Shown here piece by piece: positions 53,005 to 60,782 of a DNA stretch of 64,000 bases (its first letter is position 1; every line of letters starts with the position of its first letter). Both the position numbers and the translations under genes were made by a program. The DNA is from Corynebacterium confusum (GTDB lineage Bacteria; Actinomycetota; Actinomycetes; Mycobacteriales; Mycobacteriaceae). Under the pieces are notes generated by a model, which saw only the letters and a program-made list of their open reading frames with translations, had not been told where the DNA came from and did no database searches. Location: positions 646,294 through 710,293 of the forward strand of contig NZ_CP047202.1 in NCBI RefSeq assembly GCF_030408715.1. The letters are read 5' to 3'.

Positions 53005-55063
53005 GTTCAGTCTCGACCTCAGCCAGCTGGACGAGGACCAGCGGGTCGCGGCCACGGCCCCGCGCGGGCCGGTGTGCATCCTGGCCGGCGCCGGCACCGG
53101 CAAGACCCGCACCATCACCTACCGGATCGCGCACCTGGTGGAGCAGGGCTTCGTCAGCCCGCAGCGCGTGCTGGCGGTGTCTTTTACCACCAAGGCCGCC
53201 GGGGAGATGCGCGACCGGCTCGAGTCCATGGGCGTTGGCGGCGTGCAGGCGCGTACCTTCCACTCCGCGGCCCGCCGGCAGCTGAAATACTTCTGGCCAC
53301 AGGTGGCCGGGGATCTGCCCTGGGCCATGGTGGACAAGCAGTTCTCCCTGGTCGGGCGGGCCGTCAACCGGGCGGGCGTGGAAAACACAAAGGAGACCGT
53401 GGGGGATCTCAAAGAAGAGATCAAGTGGGCCAAGTCCTGCCTTCTCACCCCGGGTACGTACGCCGAAAACATCGCCAAGCTGGGCCGCAAGGCCCCGGTG
53501 AGCCCGGATAAGGTCGCGGCGGTCTACCAGGCCTACGAGGACCTAAAGACCCGCCCGGACGGCGTCCTGCTGGACTTTGAGGACCTGCTGCTGCACGTGG
53601 CCGGGGCGCTGGAAAACGTCCCGGCGGTGGCGGAGGAGTTCCGCTCGCAGTACCGCAGCTTCGTGGTGGACGAGTACCAGGACGTCACCCCGCTGCAGCA
53701 GCGAGTGCTGGACGCCTGGCTGGGCGAGCGCGACGATCTCACGGTGGTTGGCGACGCCAACCAGACCATTTACTCCTTTACCGGCGCGAGCCCGGACAAC
53801 CTGCTGAACTTCTCGCGCAAGTACCCGAACGCCACGGTGATCAAGCTGCAGCGCGACTACCGCTCGACGCCGCAGATTACCGACCTAGCCAACCGGGTCA
53901 TCGGTCAGGCCAGCGGGCGGGCCGCCGGCACCCGCCTGGAGCTACAGGGCATGCGCGAGCCCGGCCCGGAGCCGCAATTCCAGGACTACGAGTCCGAAGA
54001 GGCCGAGGCCCAGGAAGTCGCCGGCAAGATCTTGAGCCTGCTTAACGACGGCGTGCCCGCCAAGGAGATCGCGGTGCTCTACCGCATCAACTCCCAGTCG
54101 GAGCCCTTCGAGCAGGCGCTGGCGGATGCCGGGGTGGTCTACCAGGTCCGCGGCGGGGAGGGCTTTTTCAACCGCGCCGAGATCCGCGAGGGCGTACGCG
54201 AGCTGGTGCGCGCGACCCGCCGCGACGATCTGCCGGCCGACCCGGTGGCCGTGGCCCGGGCCGCCTTCGCGCCGCTGGGGCTTTCCGAGCGCGAGCCGGA
54301 TGGCGCCCAGGCCCGGGAGCGCTGGCAGTCTCTAAGCGCCCTGGTGGATCTCATCCGGCACCTGGTGGACAACCGGCCCGGCATCGACCTGCCCGGCGTG
54401 GTCGCCCAGCTGCAGGAGCGGGCCCGCAACAAGCAGAACCCGGTCATGGAGGGCGTTACCCTGGCCACCTTCCACGCCGCCAAGGGCCTGGAGTGGGACG
54501 CGGTCTTCTTGGTGGGGTTGAGCGAAAAGCTGTTGCCGCTCAACCACGCCATCAAGTCCGGCAACGCCGAGGACATCGAGGAAGAACGCCGCGTGTTCTA
54601 CGTCGGGATCACCCGTGCCCGCGAGCATCTGCTGTGTTCCTGGGCGCGCGCGAAGACCACCGGAGCCCGCGCCAGCCGGGAGCGCACCCGCTTTTTGGAC
54701 GGGATAGTCCAGGACCAGGTCGCTGACGCGCCGTCGCGGCGGTCGAGGCGCCGCTCGTCCTGCCGCGTGTGCGGGCGCCCGCTTGCCACCCCGGCGGAGA
54801 AGTCGCTGGGCCGCCACGAGTTCTGCGCCTCCGATGTCGACGAGGAGCTCTTTGCCCGCCTGCGGGCATGGCGCAAGGACGTCGCGGCCGAGGCCCAGGT
54901 GCCGGCGTACGTGATTTTCTCCGACGCCACGCTGCTGGCCATCGCGGAGCAACTACCCACGGATGAGGCCGCCCTGCTCAGTGTGTCCGGCGTGGGGCCG
55001 AGCAAAATGGAAAAATTCGGCGCGGAAATCTTGAGCCTGGTCTCTAGCCACGTGGCCGGATAA
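52988..55063 (+). CDS. uvrD2: ATP-dependent DNA helicase UvrD2
   Basis: The 691-residue SF1A helicase carries GAGTGKTRTI (I), VVDEYQDVTPLQQ (II), VVGDANQTIYSFTGA (III), QRDYRSTPQI (IV), ATFHAAKGLEWDAVFLVG (V) and RVFYVGITRAR (VI). A tetra-cysteine module CRVCGRP...C and a C-terminal HRDC domain with VSGVGPSKMEKFGAEIL follow. In mycobacteria UvrD2 is essential and the Cys module, not HRDC, is needed for unwinding. GTG start inside the nudC 3' end. A weak 7-bp hairpin follows near 55073-55094. Confidence 0.95.
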   Translation: MAPDAKFSLDLSQLDEDQRVAATAPRGPVCILAGAGTGKTRTITYRIAHLVEQGFVSPQRVLAVSFTTKAAGEMRDRLESMGVGGVQARTFHSAARRQLKYFWPQVAGDLPWAMVDKQFSLVGRAVNRAGVENTKETVGDLKEEIKWAKSCLLTPGTYAENIAKLGRKAPVSPDKVAAVYQAYEDLKTRPDGVLLDFEDLLLHVAGALENVPAVAEEFRSQYRSFVVDEYQDVTPLQQRVLDAWLGERDDLTVVGDANQTIYSFTGASPDNLLNFSRKYPNATVIKLQRDYRSTPQITDLANRVIGQASGRAAGTRLELQGMREPGPEPQFQDYESEEAEAQEVAGKILSLLNDGVPAKEIAVLYRINSQSEPFEQALADAGVVYQVRGGEGFFNRAEIREGVRELVRATRRDDLPADPVAVARAAFAPLGLSEREPDGAQARERWQSLSALVDLIRHLVDNRPGIDLPGVVAQLQERARNKQNPVMEGVTLATFHAAKGLEWDAVFLVGLSEKLLPLNHAIKSGNAEDIEEERRVFYVGITRAREHLLCSWARAKTTGARASRERTRFLDGIVQDQVADAPSRRSRRRSSCRVCGRPLATPAEKSLGRHEFCASDVDEELFARLRAWRKDVAAEAQVPAYVIFSDATLLAIAEQLPTDEAALLSVSGVGPSKMEKFGAEILSLVSSHVAG

Positions 55064-55110
55064 GCAGCACGCACGCGAGCAAAACACCGCTCGCGAGCTA
55101 ACACAGCACA

Positions 55111-56025
55111 CTAGAAGCAGGCGGGGCAGTGCGGGTGCGGCTCGAGGATGCGGTGCGTGGTCTGCCCGTAGACGTCCACGTCGATTAGTGAACCGGGCAC
55201 GGCCCGGGCGGCGGGAGCCCCCGGCGGGGTAGGGGTGCCGGTGACCGCGCCGACTGCCACCAGCGTGTTGGCGGTGATCGCGTGGTAGACCGCAAAGTCG
55301 TGGGCCTTGGTGTGCTGCCCGTACTGGGCGATGACGGTGGGCCAGGACGGGTCCATGTCGCTGCGCACCAGGTCGAAGCACAGCGGGCAGGGTCCTTCGC
55401 CGCGGTAGTGCAGCGGCCCGATGATCCCGCGCGAGTCGATGGCGCTGACCGGCAGCCAGGTAAAGGCCTTGGAGCGGTACCGGGCCAGCAGGGGTGCCCA
55501 GTAGAGGGCCTCGGCCAGCTCGTCGACGAGCACGATGGGGGTGTGCGGGGCGGTGTGCGCCAGGTAGGAGCTCATCGTCTCCCGGTCGAAGGGGTTGCGC
55601 ACCCGGCACCCGTGCGCGCGCAGCGTCTCCGTGACCAGCCCCGCCAGCCGCGTGCGGCCGAGCACCACCACCGCCGGGCCGAGTCCCTGGGCGCGCACGA
55701 TGCCGTATTTGAGCAGGTCGTCCAGCAGGCTGCGGGAGGCACTCGGCGGCAGGCCCGCCAGGTCCTCCCAGTCGGCGCGCGTGAAGGGATCCGGGAGGTT
55801 GGCCAGCGCCCGCGCCAGGCGCATGGGTTGGCCGGTGCCAATCAGGCCGGCGCGGGTGGCATCCAGTCCGAACTGCAGCGTGCCCGCATCCCGCGCATAA
55901 AACCCCACCCCGGGCGCGAAGCGGAAGCTCTCGCCCGCTCCGGCCGGCAGCTCCGTGCCCTCCGGCTCGGAGAAAAAGCCCGAGCCCTCATCGGGCATGG
56001 CGTTAGTTGTGTCCTCGTTATCCAC
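55111..56025 (-). CDS. ThiF/cyclodehydratase-like protein with two CxxC motifs (Rv3196-like)
   Basis: The 304-residue protein resembles the E1-like 'bacteriocin biosynthesis cyclodehydratase' family. It has a winged-helix-like N-terminal part, a ThiF-like core with VVVLGRTRLAGLVTETLRA, and two zinc CxxC sites, CPLC (near residue 213) and CPAC at the very C-terminus. Such proteins present RiPP precursors to YcaO enzymes. No YcaO gene or precursor is seen in the window. In mycobacteria the same gene lies beside uvrD2 and DUF2342. The role is unknown. Confidence 0.75.
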   Translation of the reverse strand: MDNEDTTNAMPDEGSGFFSEPEGTELPAGAGESFRFAPGVGFYARDAGTLQFGLDATRAGLIGTGQPMRLARALANLPDPFTRADWEDLAGLPPSASRSLLDDLLKYGIVRAQGLGPAVVVLGRTRLAGLVTETLRAHGCRVRNPFDRETMSSYLAHTAPHTPIVLVDELAEALYWAPLLARYRSKAFTWLPVSAIDSRGIIGPLHYRGEGPCPLCFDLVRSDMDPSWPTVIAQYGQHTKAHDFAVYHAITANTLVAVGAVTGTPTPPGAPAARAVPGSLIDVDVYGQTTHRILEPHPHCPACF

Positions 56026-56141
56026 CGGTGGATTGTCCCCCCCTCGCCGCGACGGCGTCTGTTCACCCCTTTGAGTAGCGCCCGTGGCGGCATGGGCCTT
56101 GAGCGCGTGTCCTCATTGGAACACAGCTAGGATGGGCTGTC

Positions 56142-56693
56142 ATGTCGAGACCACAGCAGCCGGGGGAGTCAGCCGCCACCATGCCGGTGCGGGTTATCCG
56201 CTCGGCCCGGCGCAAGCGCACCGTCGAGGCCCGAGTGGTGGACGGCGTCCTCCAAGTTCGGATCCCGGCCTGGATGTCGCAGGCCCAGGAGGACAAGGCC
56301 GTGGCCGATATGCGCCGGCAGCTGGCCAAGAAGGAAGCCTCCCCGCACGCCAGCGACGAAAAGCTGGCCGAGCGCGCCGAGTACCTCAACCAGACCTACC
56401 TGTACGGCCAAGCCCAGGTCGGCTCTATCCGCTGGGTGACCAACCAGAACACCCGCTGGGGCAGCTGCACCCTGACCACAGGCGCCATTCGGATCTCCCA
56501 CCGGCTGCAGCGGGTGCCCGAATACGTGCTGGACTCGGTCATCATCCACGAGCTGGTGCACACCTTCATCCCCAATCACGGGGAAGCATTCTGGATGTGG
56601 GCCAACAAAGCCCCGCACGCCGAGCGCGCGCAAGGCTATTTGGAGGCCTATCAGCGCTTCGGCGGCGGGGCTAACGGAATAAACGAAAGTTAA
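56142..56693 (+). CDS. YgjP-like metallopeptidase (DUF45)
   Basis: The 183-residue protein has the DUF45 zinc site VIIHELVHTFIPNHGEAFW (HExxH plus His/Glu) and the typical TRWGSCT core. It is probably a cytoplasmic metal-dependent peptidase related to the SprT/WLM families; no substrate is known. A TAGGAT -10 box (56128-56133) ends 8 nt before ATG 56142, so it is probably leaderless. It is divergent from the ThiF-like gene. Confidence 0.87.
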   Translation: MSRPQQPGESAATMPVRVIRSARRKRTVEARVVDGVLQVRIPAWMSQAQEDKAVADMRRQLAKKEASPHASDEKLAERAEYLNQTYLYGQAQVGSIRWVTNQNTRWGSCTLTTGAIRISHRLQRVPEYVLDSVIIHELVHTFIPNHGEAFWMWANKAPHAERAQGYLEAYQRFGGGANGINES

Positions 56694-56730
56694 GAACCGC
56701 CGCGGGTCAGGCCTAGCGGTCTACAGCGGC

Positions 56731-58212
56731 TTAGTCGTTCTTCGGGGAGTCGTCCTCGCCCTTGCTGTTGTCACCATCGTTACTGTCGTTGTTGCCACCG
56801 TTTGTAGTGTCGTCCTCGGAGTATTTGTCGGCGTCGGTCTTGTCGGCGTCGGACTGGCCGTCACCGGACTCGCCCTTGGTGTCCTCGTTGCGCAGCATCT
56901 CTTCCAGCTTGGCGAACTCGGCGTCGAAGTCGTCGCTCGGGGCGTCGTCCAGCAGGGCGTCGATGAAGGAGGCCGGGTTGTCCAGCTGCTCGGCGGTGGG
57001 CAGCAGGTCGGGGTGCTCCCAGGCGCCATCGCGCTTGGTCACGCCCACGGCCACGGTGGAGCGGCGCCACAGCTCGGCGGCCTCCCTGACCTTCGGGGCG
57101 GCCAGCTCGATGCCGACCACGCGGGAAAATGCCTTCTCGGCGGAGCCGCCGGAGGTGCGCCGGCGGGCCCAAGCCTCGTTCATCGCGGAGGTCGATGGGA
57201 TGCGGTCCTGCATGGCCTCGGTGACGACGTGTTCGACCCACCCCTCGACCAGGGCCAGCAGCGTCTCCAGGCGGGAGACGGCCGCGGCGTTGCGCGAGGA
57301 AATGCGTGGGGAGAGATCCATGCCCTGCAGCTTGCTCATCGCGTCCTGGATGGCCTGCGGATCGCCGGACTCCAGGTTGAGCTCGCGGGTGGCCTCCTCG
57401 ATGTGGGAGGTGTCGATGACTAGCCCCAGGGCGTATTCCTCCACGGAGGAGACCAGGCGCTCGACCAGCCACGGCACGTGGGTAAACAGGCGCTGGCGGG
57501 CGGCCTCCCGCGCGGCGATATAGACCATAACCTCCTGGGCCGGGATATCCAGGTCGCGGGCGATGTGCTGGATGTTGTGCGGCAGCATGGCGGTCACCCC
57601 GGACGGGGCGACGGGCAGGCCGAAATCGGAGCCGGTCAGCGCCTGCTGGGCCAGGTCTCCCAGAGCGCGGCCGAGCTGCATGCCGAAGTTCATGCCCGAC
57701 ATCTGGTTCATCATCTGCGACAGCGGGCCCATCATCTCCCGGGCCTGCTCCGGCATGGACTCTAATTGCGCCTCGTTCATGTGCTCGGCCACGGGAGTGA
57801 CCATGCGCTTCCACATCGGCAGGGTGTTTTCTAACCACTCGGTGGAATTCCACGCCGCCACGGTGGAGCTAGCAGTCGGCAGGTCCGTGGAATCATCCAG
57901 CCAGAGCTCGGCCAAGCGCAGGGACTGCTCGACGGCCTGGGTGTCCTTGTCGCCGACGGGCTTGTCGCTGGAGATCTGCTGGCGGGCGATGCGCTCAGCC
58001 ATGGTGTAATTAACTGGGCCGGAGTTTTCCGGCGAGTTCATAGACGAGCCCATGCCGGACAGCATCTGCCCGAACTGGTTGAGCATATCGCCTAATCCGC
58101 CGCCCCCGGCTCCGCTAAATCCGAAGGCGCCAAACGGGTTCTGGTCGCGGCGATCGTTGTTATCGTCGTCGTCATCATTATTGGGGAAAGAAAAGCCGAA
58201 TCCGTTAGTCAT
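56731..58212 (-). CDS. DUF2342 'zinc-dependent metalloprotease' family protein
   Basis: The 493-residue protein has a Gly/Asp/Asn-rich N-terminus, the DUF2342 helical core (NIQHIARDLDIPAQEVMVYI, AAREAARQRLFTHVPWL, GLVIDTSHIEEATRELN), and an acidic low-complexity tail. Homologues (Rv3195) are annotated as zinc metalloproteases from a REAAHxRLF-type segment; here that His position is Arg. Peptidase function is therefore doubtful. It is conserved between the ThiF-like gene and ylbL. Its own promoter must lie in the 80 nt shared with ylbL. Confidence 0.83.
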   Translation of the reverse strand: MTNGFGFSFPNNDDDDDNNDRRDQNPFGAFGFSGAGGGGLGDMLNQFGQMLSGMGSSMNSPENSGPVNYTMAERIARQQISSDKPVGDKDTQAVEQSLRLAELWLDDSTDLPTASSTVAAWNSTEWLENTLPMWKRMVTPVAEHMNEAQLESMPEQAREMMGPLSQMMNQMSGMNFGMQLGRALGDLAQQALTGSDFGLPVAPSGVTAMLPHNIQHIARDLDIPAQEVMVYIAAREAARQRLFTHVPWLVERLVSSVEEYALGLVIDTSHIEEATRELNLESGDPQAIQDAMSKLQGMDLSPRISSRNAAAVSRLETLLALVEGWVEHVVTEAMQDRIPSTSAMNEAWARRRTSGGSAEKAFSRVVGIELAAPKVREAAELWRRSTVAVGVTKRDGAWEHPDLLPTAEQLDNPASFIDALLDDAPSDDFDAEFAKLEEMLRNEDTKGESGDGQSDADKTDADKYSEDDTTNGGNNDSNDGDNSKGEDDSPKND

Positions 58213-58292
58213 AGTCCCAATCTACCGTCCGCGCTAAGGCCGCCACCATGCCAACTTAAACGCTGATAGCGAACACGGTAGGCTGTGTGGCC

Positions 58293-59363
58293 ATGACCTC
58301 TTCATCCTCGCGCCGCCGGCGCACGCTCGTGTGGGGAGCAATCCCAGTGGTCCTGCTCGGCGCCGCGGTCAGTGTCACCGAAATCCCCGGAACCGACATC
58401 AACCTCGCGGTGCCCTATGCCGCCGAGGGGCCCGGGCCGACCGTGAACACCCTGGACGAGGTCGACGGCAAGCCCGTCGTCGAGGTCGACGCCCCGAACA
58501 CCGATGATCCGGCCGGTCACCTGAACATGACCACCGTCTCGGTGCGCACGCAGATGAGCCTGATGCAGATGCTGGGCCGCTGGCTGACCAGCGACGACAC
58601 CATCGTTCCTATCGAGACGGTCATCCCGAACAACATGTCGCCGGAGCAGATGGAAGAGGCCAACAAGCAGGCGTTCACCGACTCCGAGTCCGCCGCCACG
58701 ATCGCGGCCATGGACTACCTGGACAAGCCCGTGGAAATCGTCGTCGCGGATCTGACCGAGGACTCTGCGGCCCAGGGCGTCTTGGAGCGCGAGGACGTGA
58801 TCAAGGCGCTGGATGGGGAAGCGGTCGGCGAGCCGCAGGAGCTGCAAAAGCGCATCCAGTCCCACGCGCCGGGCGACGAGGTCACCCTGACCGTTGAGCG
58901 CGACGGCAAGGAACGCGAGGAAAAGCTAACGCTGGGTGCCTCCCCGCACGACGAGGACGTGCCCCTGCTGGGCATCCTGATGACCACCCAGCCGGCCGAG
59001 GCCATCAAGGTCAACTACAACCTGCAGGACATTGGCGGCCCGTCGGCCGGAATGATGTTCAGCCTCGCCGTCATCGATAAGCTCTCGCCCGGGGATCTGA
59101 CCGGCGGACACTTCGTGGCCGGCACGGGCACCATCGGCCCAGACGCGAAGGTCGGGCCCATCGGCGGGATCGTGCACAAGGTGGATGCGGCCGAAGAGGC
59201 CGGCGCCGAGCTATTCCTGGCGCCGTCGGGCAACTGCGCGGAGGCCACCAGCCGCGACCACGGCGACATGGTCATAGCCAGCGTCGACACGCTAGATGAT
59301 GCCATCGCGGCCATGGACGACTTCGACGCCGGGCGCGAAGTAAAAACCTGCCCGGCGCAGTAG
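58293..59363 (+). CDS. ylbL: YlbL-type Lon-like serine protease with PDZ domain
   Basis: The 356-residue protein has an N-terminal membrane helix (about 10-25). A PDZ domain follows (about 140-220, AAQGVLEREDVIKALDGEAV). The C-terminal Lon-type catalytic domain has nucleophile Ser in GGPSAGMMFSLAVID and Lys in GPDAKVGPIGG. It is probably a membrane-tethered protease acting outside the cytoplasm. TAGGCT (58279-58284) 8 nt before ATG 58293 suggests leaderless start; GTG 58287 is the alternative. Divergent from DUF2342. Confidence 0.9.
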   Translation: MTSSSSRRRRTLVWGAIPVVLLGAAVSVTEIPGTDINLAVPYAAEGPGPTVNTLDEVDGKPVVEVDAPNTDDPAGHLNMTTVSVRTQMSLMQMLGRWLTSDDTIVPIETVIPNNMSPEQMEEANKQAFTDSESAATIAAMDYLDKPVEIVVADLTEDSAAQGVLEREDVIKALDGEAVGEPQELQKRIQSHAPGDEVTLTVERDGKEREEKLTLGASPHDEDVPLLGILMTTQPAEAIKVNYNLQDIGGPSAGMMFSLAVIDKLSPGDLTGGHFVAGTGTIGPDAKVGPIGGIVHKVDAAEEAGAELFLAPSGNCAEATSRDHGDMVIASVDTLDDAIAAMDDFDAGREVKTCPAQ

Positions 59364-59374
59364 CGCCGGGCAGG
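59341..59374 (-). terminator. terminator shared by ylbL and the lipoprotein gene
   Basis: A perfect 12-bp stem (59347-59358 with 59363-59374), loop AGTA, overlaps the ylbL stop codon. On the minus strand it is followed by TTTTT (59346-59342), so it mainly ends the leftward lipoprotein transcript. Confidence 0.75.
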
Positions 59375-59413
59375 CAGGGCGAAGGCCGCGGGTTCTGCCG
59401 CGGCGGGGGAGGT

Positions 59414-60076
59414 TTAGAGGACTCCCATCTCCGCGAGGAGCTCCTCGGGCTCTTCCACGTCGGAGGGGGCCAGCTGCTTCATGACCAGGCCCTTGTCGTT
59501 GTCCACGACGGACAGGATGGTGTCGGTGCCCAGGGTGGACCAGCCGACCAGGATATCGCCCTCGTCCTTGACCACGTGCCCGTTGCGCAGGCCGGTCAGC
59601 ACCTGGGTGGCCTGGGCGGCCTGGGAGGAGGACTTGTAGAACTGGATGGAGCCGATCTCGGCGCCGGTGCAGTTGTAGGAGTCGCGCATGCCCACGTCGT
59701 CGCAGCTGTCGAACTGGGCGAACAGGGAGCGTGGCGCCAGGCTGGAGAAGATGTCGTAGACCTTCGCGACGGACTCCTCCAGCTTTTCATCGCCGGCGGC
59801 CTGCGAGGACTTGGCGGCCGAACTATCGGCCGGCTCAGACTCATCGGCGGCGGACTCCGAAGCGGATTCCGCGGAGCTGGTCGCCGGAGCCTTAGGCTCG
59901 GTGGACTCCTGCGCTTTGGAGGTCTCAGTCTCCGGGGTCTTGTCCGTTTCGCTGGCGGCCGGGGCGGGATCCGGTTGGGGCTTCTCTTCGGATTGGCCAC
60001 AGGCGGCCAGGCTTAGCGCGCACAATCCGGTAACGGCGGCCAGGCTCACCCGGCGGAAACGGTTGGCAAGACGCAC
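59414..60076 (-). CDS. putative lipoprotein
   Basis: The product of about 220 residues has a lipoprotein signal ending LSLAAC, a long Ser/Glu/Pro low-complexity spacer (about 30-100) and a C-terminal domain with two Cys (DSCDDVGMRDSYNC), probably a disulfide. GTG 60076 is chosen because GAGGAG sits 9 nt before it; the ATG at 60100 would lengthen the signal by 8 residues. No family recognised. Surface lipoproteins of this layout are common in Corynebacterium. Confidence 0.65.
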   Translation of the reverse strand: MRLANRFRRVSLAAVTGLCALSLAACGQSEEKPQPDPAPAASETDKTPETETSKAQESTEPKAPATSSAESASESAADESEPADSSAAKSSQAAGDEKLEESVAKVYDIFSSLAPRSLFAQFDSCDDVGMRDSYNCTGAEIGSIQFYKSSSQAAQATQVLTGLRNGHVVKDEGDILVGWSTLGTDTILSVVDNDKGLVMKQLAPSDVEEPEELLAEMGVL

Positions 60077-60152
60077 GGGATCAATCTCCTCAAAGAACAT
60101 CGCGATAGGGGACCAAGCGGGCTGGGTAAAGCACAGCCCCGTTGCTTACAGC

Positions 60153-60698
60153 TTAAACTACCTCATCCGGGTCCTGCTCCAAGCCATAGCGCAGGGCCGC
60201 GAGCACCCCCGGCGCCACGTCGGGGCCGCCACGCAGTTGGATGTCGTCCTGGGCGAAGGGGCCGGCGGCTTCCAGCTCCTCCTCGGTGGGGCGCAGCTGC
60301 AGAAGGGTCAGCTCCACGCCCTCCTCGCGCAGCACGCCGGAATACAGCCGCGCCGGGCGGGCCGGGGCATCTGCGCCCGCGGCGGCGTCGCGGAACTTGA
60401 TCTCCTGGGCCAGGACCACGCCCGCCACGTCGTGCGGCCACGCCAGCCGGGAGACGTAGTCGGCCAGCTCCTCGGAACCTGGCTCCAAGTTTTCGGGAAG
60501 GTTATCTTGCACGATGAGCGTCAGCGGGGCGTCGTCGTGAGTGCCCAAGTCGTCGAGCTGCGCGGCCACTAAATCCGTGGGCACGAGGGCAAAAAGGGTG
60601 GGGGCGGCGTCCCACCCTTCGGCGTGGACGAACTCGACGGCCTCCCGCATGGCTTTGTTAAGAGCTGGCTGGGAATTGCTGGGGGAACTCATGAACAT
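60153..60698 (-). CDS. PPA1309 family protein
   Basis: The 181-residue cytoplasmic protein has the family patterns LNKAMREAVEFVHAEGWD, FALVPTDLVAA, LAWPHDVAGVVLAQEI and QLRGGPDVAPGVLAALRYGL. It is conserved in actinobacteria next to the UPF0182 gene. Start ATG 60698 or 60692. It is divergent from UPF0182 with an AT-rich 80-nt spacer. Function unknown. Confidence 0.85.
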   Translation of the reverse strand: MFMSSPSNSQPALNKAMREAVEFVHAEGWDAAPTLFALVPTDLVAAQLDDLGTHDDAPLTLIVQDNLPENLEPGSEELADYVSRLAWPHDVAGVVLAQEIKFRDAAAGADAPARPARLYSGVLREEGVELTLLQLRPTEEELEAAGPFAQDDIQLRGGPDVAPGVLAALRYGLEQDPDEVV

Positions 60699-60782
60699 CC
60701 TTATTCGTTGTCACTTTAGTGCTTGCTTAAACTGGAAGCCTATAACTTTCTATATTCGCACGATAATTGATTGGAGCTGGCG

